A stretch of DNA of 64,000 bases from Clostridium hydrogenum. GTDB lineage: Bacteria; Bacillota; Clostridia; Clostridiales; Clostridiaceae. Shown here one piece after another: positions 59,323 to 64,000 of this stretch. The notes beneath the pieces were generated by a model that did no database searches, was not told where the DNA came from, and was given only the letters and a program-made list of their open reading frames with translations. Made by a program: the position numbers and the translations under genes. The stretch spans positions 1,135,501 to 1,199,500 of the forward strand of contig NZ_JAEACT010000002.1 of assembly GCF_021432385.1 (NCBI RefSeq). The letters are read 5' to 3'. How positions within the stretch are numbered: the first letter of the stretch is position 1; each line of letters starts with the position of its first letter.

Positions 59323-62300
59323 GTGAGCTTAAGATTTATATATGGAAGAGCTGGCAGCGGTAAAAGTCATTTTTGTCTTGAAAATATAAATAAAAAGATA
59401 AACTTAGGAGGCGTTAAGCCTCTTATTTTGATTGTACCGGAGCAATTTTCCTTTCAAACTGAAAAAAATATTTTAGATCTCATAGGAGAAAAAGCAGCGC
59501 TTAGGGTAAAGGTTATTAGTTTTAAAAGAATGGCATATAAGGTGTTTAACGAAGTTGGTGGTATAACTAGAAAACACATAAATTCTTCAGGTAGAAATAT
59601 GCTTATATATCATATAATGGAGAAATACAAAGATGAGCTTAAAGTATTTGGGGGAGCAGCAAAAAAGCAGGGATTTATCAGCACTGTTTCTGAAGTTATC
59701 AGCGAATTTAAGAAATACGAGCTTACACAAGATGCTTTAATAAACACAATAAATAAAATGGAAAACAATGAACTTAAAAATAAATTAATTGATTTAAATC
59801 TTATATACAGTGAATTTGAAAATATTATTCATAAAAATTATATAGATCCAGATGATGATTTAACTCTCTTAAAAGAAAAATTAGATTATACTACAATGTT
59901 TGATGGTGCAGAGGTTTGGATAGATGAATTTTCGAGTTTTACACCTCAGCAGTATGGGGTAATTGAAAAACTTTTAAAAAAATGTGAGAGAGTAAATATT
60001 GCCCTGTGCATAGATGCAGAAAAGAGATATAAGGATTCAGATATTTTTGCGGTTACAGCTAGTACTGAAAATAAGCTATTAAAGCTTGTGAAGGAATTCA
60101 ATATTAAATTAGATAAGCCTGTGTTTTTGAATAAAAGACCATTTTATAGGTTTAGAAATAATGAAGAAATAAGTTTCCTAGAGAATAATTTATATGCTTT
60201 CCCATATGAAGTATATAAAGAGGTACCAAATAAAATTAAAATTACTAAAGCTTCAAATAACTTTTTGGAAATGGAGAATGTGGCAAGGAAAATTATTGAG
60301 CTTTGTAGAGATAAAAACTATAGATTTAATGATATTGCTGTTGTTACAGGAGATTTAGACAATTATAAGAAAGTAGCTTCAGTTATATTTAAAGAATATG
60401 ATATTCCTTTTTTTATTGATAAAAATAAAAACATACAAGACAATAATTTAATTATATTGATAAATTCAATAATGGAAGTGTTTACTAAGAATTGGTCCTA
60501 TGAGGCGGTTTTTAGATATCTTAAATCAGGTTTTACAGATATAGAGGCTTATGATATTGATATTATTGAAAATTATGTCCTTGCAGCGGGGATAAAAGGT
60601 AAAAAGAAATGGCTCGATGAAGAAAACTGGAAGTACAACATATATGCTTCCGATTTTGAAAATGAGATTACACTAGAAGCCGAAGAAAAATTAAAAAAAG
60701 TAAACGAAATTAAAAATAAAATAATAGTTCCATTTGAGAATTTTAAAAATAAAGTAATAAGAAAAAATAACTCAAGGGATATTTGTAGAGCTTTATTTGA
60801 GTTTTTATGTGAAATAAATGTTCCAGAAAAAGTTGAAAGAATTGTAGAAGAATTTAAAGAAGCAGGTAAGCAAGTCCTTGCAAATGAATATAGTCAGATA
60901 TGGAATATAATAATCGAATTAATGGATCAAATAGTTGAAGTAATGGGAGAGGAAAAGGTAAATCTTGATAAGTTCTCTAAAGTTTTAGCAATGGGATTTA
61001 AAGAACATGAAATGGGGCTTATACCATCTTCATTAGATCAAGTTATGATTGGCAGCATAGAACGTCTTAAAAGCCATGATATAAAAGTGCTTTTTATAGT
61101 AGGTGTTAATGATGGGATTTTTCCAGCTGCTTCAATTGAAGAGGGAATTTTAACTGATAATGATAGAAATTTTTTACTTCAAAATGGGGTAGAACTTGCA
61201 AAAGATACAAAAACAAGAGCTTTTGAAGAACAATTTTTAGTTTATACTTCTTTAACAAATTTAAGCGATTATCTTAAATTAAGCTACCCAATGTCAGATT
61301 TCGAAGGTAGGGCACTGAGGCCATCTATAATAATAAGTAGGATAAAAACTTTATTTCCGAAGCTAATTGAAGAAAGTGATATAGTTAAAACAGAAGCAGA
61401 TGAAGAAAATTTAAATTTAATAGCTTCCGAGATTCCTACTTTTAATGAACTGGTAGGTGCATTTAGAAAAAATGTTGACGAAGACTATAAAAGCAGTTTA
61501 TGGAGAGATGTATACAGATGGTATGCCAATAATGAAAAATGGTCAGAAGTTTCAAAACGTATGCTTTCAGGCATATTTTATACAAATCAAGTAGTTTCTA
61601 TAAGCAAGGAAAAGGCTGAAAAGTTATATGGAAATAATCCTAAAATGAGTGTTTCAAGATTTCAAAAATATATTGCGTGTCCTTTTGCATATTATGTACA
61701 ATATGGGCTTAAGGTTAAGGAAAGAAAACTATTTGATTTAACAGCTCCAGATATAGGATCGTTTATGCATAAGATTATAGATAAATTTTGTGTAGAAGTA
61801 GATGAAAAGAAAATTAAATGGGCAGATGTAGATGATAAGGTTTGTGAAACTATGATATTTCAAATTGTAGATAGAGAATTAAAGGAAAATCCAGGTTCTA
61901 TATTCAATAGTTCGCCTAAAAATGTATATTTTGCAGGAAGAATAAAAAAAGTTTTAACTAGAACAGCTGAAATTGTTTCGGAGCATTATAAAAGAAGCAG
62001 TTTTAAACCAGCTGGTTATGAGGTTTCCTTTGAAAATGGGGGTAACTATCCACCTATTGAGGTTCAGCTTGAAGAGGGAAGAAAGGTAGTTTTAACTGGA
62101 AGAATTGATAGAATTGATATGATGGAGAAAGATGGTGAAACTTATATAAGGATAATAGATTATAAGTCTGGAAATAAGATATTTAAGTTATCAGATGTAT
62201 ACTATGGTCTTGAAGTTCAACTTCTTTTGTATCTAGATGCTATTTTAGAAAATGAGGGTGAAAGTATATACCCAGCTGGAATACTTTACTTAAAAATGGA

Positions 62301-62751
62301 TGATCCAATGATAAAAAATAAAAAAAATTTAACTGATGATGAAATAAGGGAAGAAATACTTAAAAGTTTTAAAATGAAAGGATTACTTTTATCTGATCCA
62401 GAGGTAATAAAAGAAATGGATAAAGAGATGGAAGGAAATTCTGTAATAATACCAGCTAGAATAAACAAGGATGGAAGTCTTGGAAAATCCTCAGCAATAG
62501 ATAAGGAGCAGTTTAAATTACTTACAGGGCACGTTAGAAATATTATAATGAAAAACTGTGAAAAAATGATAGATGGAGATATAAGAATAAATCCATATAA
62601 GAAAAAAGAAGAAACTCCTTGCGAATATTGCGTGTATTCCTCTGTATGCCGCTTTGATATGAATTTTGAGGATAATTCCTATAGATATATAGAGGATAAA
62701 GAAGATGAAGAAGTGTGGAAATTGATTAAAAGTGAAGAAGGTGATAAGTAA
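59323..62751 (+). CDS. addB: AddB, helicase-nuclease subunit B
   Basis: A 1142-residue subunit of the AddAB (RecBCD-like) enzyme that processes double-strand breaks up to Chi-type sites. The N-terminal P-loop is GRAGSGKSH (8-16). The C-terminal nuclease domain has GRIDRIDMM and RIIDYKSGNK, and the Fe-S cluster cysteines are C786, C1100, C1103 and C1109, the same spacing as in Bacillus AddB. I choose GTG 59323, eight bases after AAGGAG, giving MSLRFIYGRAGSGKS; the candidates at 59314 and 59317 overlap the ribosome site. It overlaps addA by one base. Confidence 0.95.
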   Translation: MSLRFIYGRAGSGKSHFCLENINKKINLGGVKPLILIVPEQFSFQTEKNILDLIGEKAALRVKVISFKRMAYKVFNEVGGITRKHINSSGRNMLIYHIMEKYKDELKVFGGAAKKQGFISTVSEVISEFKKYELTQDALINTINKMENNELKNKLIDLNLIYSEFENIIHKNYIDPDDDLTLLKEKLDYTTMFDGAEVWIDEFSSFTPQQYGVIEKLLKKCERVNIALCIDAEKRYKDSDIFAVTASTENKLLKLVKEFNIKLDKPVFLNKRPFYRFRNNEEISFLENNLYAFPYEVYKEVPNKIKITKASNNFLEMENVARKIIELCRDKNYRFNDIAVVTGDLDNYKKVASVIFKEYDIPFFIDKNKNIQDNNLIILINSIMEVFTKNWSYEAVFRYLKSGFTDIEAYDIDIIENYVLAAGIKGKKKWLDEENWKYNIYASDFENEITLEAEEKLKKVNEIKNKIIVPFENFKNKVIRKNNSRDICRALFEFLCEINVPEKVERIVEEFKEAGKQVLANEYSQIWNIIIELMDQIVEVMGEEKVNLDKFSKVLAMGFKEHEMGLIPSSLDQVMIGSIERLKSHDIKVLFIVGVNDGIFPAASIEEGILTDNDRNFLLQNGVELAKDTKTRAFEEQFLVYTSLTNLSDYLKLSYPMSDFEGRALRPSIIISRIKTLFPKLIEESDIVKTEADEENLNLIASEIPTFNELVGAFRKNVDEDYKSSLWRDVYRWYANNEKWSEVSKRMLSGIFYTNQVVSISKEKAEKLYGNNPKMSVSRFQKYIACPFAYYVQYGLKVKERKLFDLTAPDIGSFMHKIIDKFCVEVDEKKIKWADVDDKVCETMIFQIVDRELKENPGSIFNSSPKNVYFAGRIKKVLTRTAEIVSEHYKRSSFKPAGYEVSFENGGNYPPIEVQLEEGRKVVLTGRIDRIDMMEKDGETYIRIIDYKSGNKIFKLSDVYYGLEVQLLLYLDAILENEGESIYPAGILYLKMDDPMIKNKKNLTDDEIREEILKSFKMKGLLLSDPEVIKEMDKEMEGNSVIIPARINKDGSLGKSSAIDKEQFKLLTGHVRNIIMKNCEKMIDGDIRINPYKKKEETPCEYCVYSSVCRFDMNFEDNSYRYIEDKEDEEVWKLIKSEEGDK

Positions 62752-64000
62752 TGAGTAATAAATGGACGGAAGAGCAGCTTGAAGCCATAAATTCTAGAGG
62801 TTCCAATTTACTTGTAGCAGCAGCAGCTGGTGCGGGTAAAACAGCAGTACTTGTTGAAAGGATAATAAAAATTATAACAAATGAAGAAAGCCCAGTAGAT
62901 ATAGATAAGCTTTTAGTTGTTACCTTTACCAATGCAGCAGCTTCAGAGATGCGAGAGAGAATAGGTAAGGCAGTGGCAGAGAAACTTTATAAAAATCCTA
63001 ATTCTAAAATAATACAAAGGCAGCTTTCACTTTTAAGTAAATCTAAAATAACCACAATACATTCATTTTGTCTTGATACTATAAAAAGTAACTTTCATTG
63101 CATTGATATAGATCCTGATTTTAGAGTTGGAGATGAAACGGAAACACTTCTTTTAAAAAATGAAACTTTAAATGATCTTTTTGAAGAAAAATATTTAAAA
63201 GCGCAATATAGCATGGAAAATAATAAAAATAATGAAACTATAGATTTTTTAAAGCTTGTAGATGGTTATTGCAGTAATAAAAATGATTCTGCATTATTTG
63301 ATATGGTCATGAATTTGTATAATTTTGCAATGAGTAATCCATGGCCTTGTGAATGGATTAATACTATGGTAGATAAATTTAATGTAGCTGATACTTTTGA
63401 ATTTGGAGCTTCTCCATGGGCAAAGATTTTATTAGATAACATAAAAATAGAACTTTCTGGAATGAAAAATTCTATGACAAGGGCATTAAACATAATTGAA
63501 AATTGCAGTTCCCTTGAAAGTTACAGCGAAAATTTTAAATTAGATATTAATATGATAGATGATTTGATGCTTGCTAGCAGTTCTTTCGAGAGTTTTTATG
63601 AAAGTTTAAAATCAGTGGAATTTAAAACTTTAAAACGATGCGGAAAGGATGCACCAAAAGAAAAACAAAAAATTGTAAAGGATATAAGAGATGATGTAAA
63701 AAAGCATTTAACTGATATTAAAAATAATATTTTATCAGAAGATAAAGAAACCTTAAAAGAAGAAATAAAAACTTTATATCCTTTAATGAAAGCTTTAGGA
63801 GATACTGTAATAGAATTTAATAAGCGTTACAGTGAAAATAAAAGGAAAAAGAATATAATTGATTTTAATGATTTTGAGCATATGTGCCTAGAAATTCTTA
63901 CAGATAGGGATGAAGATGGGCAAATAATTCCTTCAAAGATTGCTCTCCAGATAAGGGATAAATATGATGAAATACTAGTGGACGAATATCAAGACAGTAA
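62751..64000 (+). CDS. addA: AddA, helicase-nuclease subunit A (3' end outside the window)
   Basis: The first 416 codons of a UvrD-like helicase: MSNKWTEEQLEAINSRGSNL, Walker A AAAAGAGKTAVLVERI with K30, VVTFTNAAASEMRERIG (motif Ia), TTIHSFCLDTI and, at the very end of the window, ILVDEYQDS (motif II, Walker B). Full AddA proteins have about 1200 residues with a C-terminal nuclease domain, which is not visible here. Coupled to addB by a TAATG overlap. Confidence 0.95.
   Translation, partial: MSNKWTEEQLEAINSRGSNLLVAAAAGAGKTAVLVERIIKIITNEESPVDIDKLLVVTFTNAAASEMRERIGKAVAEKLYKNPNSKIIQRQLSLLSKSKITTIHSFCLDTIKSNFHCIDIDPDFRVGDETETLLLKNETLNDLFEEKYLKAQYSMENNKNNETIDFLKLVDGYCSNKNDSALFDMVMNLYNFAMSNPWPCEWINTMVDKFNVADTFEFGASPWAKILLDNIKIELSGMKNSMTRALNIIENCSSLESYSENFKLDINMIDDLMLASSSFESFYESLKSVEFKTLKRCGKDAPKEKQKIVKDIRDDVKKHLTDIKNNILSEDKETLKEEIKTLYPLMKALGDTVIEFNKRYSENKRKKNIIDFNDFEHMCLEILTDRDEDGQIIPSKIALQIRDKYDEILVDEYQDS

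Overview
The DNA is very AT-rich and carries endospore genes: the spoIIA operon, spoVAC-D-E plus a SpoVAEa-like gene, and yunB. It also has clostridial marker genes: the SCIFF peptide with its radical-SAM maturase, a TIGR04086 membrane protein, HemZ, and a long HflX. Gene order (spoIIA - spoVA - PBP - hpt - hflX - yebC - luxE/luxC - ruvAB - queA - tgt - yajC - secDF - recJ - apt - rel - dtd - hemZ - aspS - glyA - addBA) is, as far as I recall, that of the Clostridium acetobutylicum group. I take the source to be a solventogenic Clostridium chromosome of that group; the species is inferred, not proven.

Layout. (1) Positions 1-12358: a surface-polysaccharide cluster with a 5'-truncated MurJ/MviN flippase, four or five glycosyltransferases, UDP-GlcNAc 2-epimerase, an O-antigen-type polymerase, the initiating phosphoglycosyl transferase, an acetyltransferase, a WecG/TagA-type transferase and a second (Wzx) flippase. 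The epimerase would supply UDP-ManNAc and the WecG/TagA enzyme would use it. (2) 12424-15722: nitroreductase, cyclodeaminase-like protein and a solitary TaqI/Eco57I-type DNA methyltransferase. (3) 16036-23384: sporulation block (sigma-F control operon behind a sigma-H-type promoter, spoVA, a class A PBP on the minus strand, yunB). (4) 23481-31860: housekeeping and accessory genes (GNAT remnant, hpt, hflX, nucleotidyltransferase, MocR-type regulator, YigZ, YebC, EamA transporter). (5) 32534-36192: a LuxE-LuxC fatty-acyl reductase pair without luciferase genes, and an ANT(6)-like adenylyltransferase. (6) 37154-47277: ruvAB-queA-tgt-yajC, TIGR04086, scfA-scfB, secDF. (7) 47400-64000: a degenerate RecJ-like protein, apt, rel, dtd, MBL hydrolase, hemZ, aspS, a CsoR-family repressor, a split ThrE exporter, glyA, addB and the start of addA (cut by the window end).

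The most striking content is between the genes. I count 13 copies of a ~200-bp palindromic element (called E1 here) in 64 kb. It has short tandem AGTAC-type repeats at both tips, a conserved GAAGGATGATTT foot in inverted orientation at each side, two different hairpin arms (A and B) and a centre with one or two small hairpins. Copies occur in both orientations, always outside or at the very end of genes. At least two sit at the apex of a second, older palindrome (E2). Further families include a ~50-bp GGCTATG hairpin (four copies) and long palindromes of 110-220 bp. No transposase is present, so the element looks non-autonomous, comparable in layout to BIME/REP or MITE elements. No tRNA, rRNA, CRISPR array or complete IS was found.
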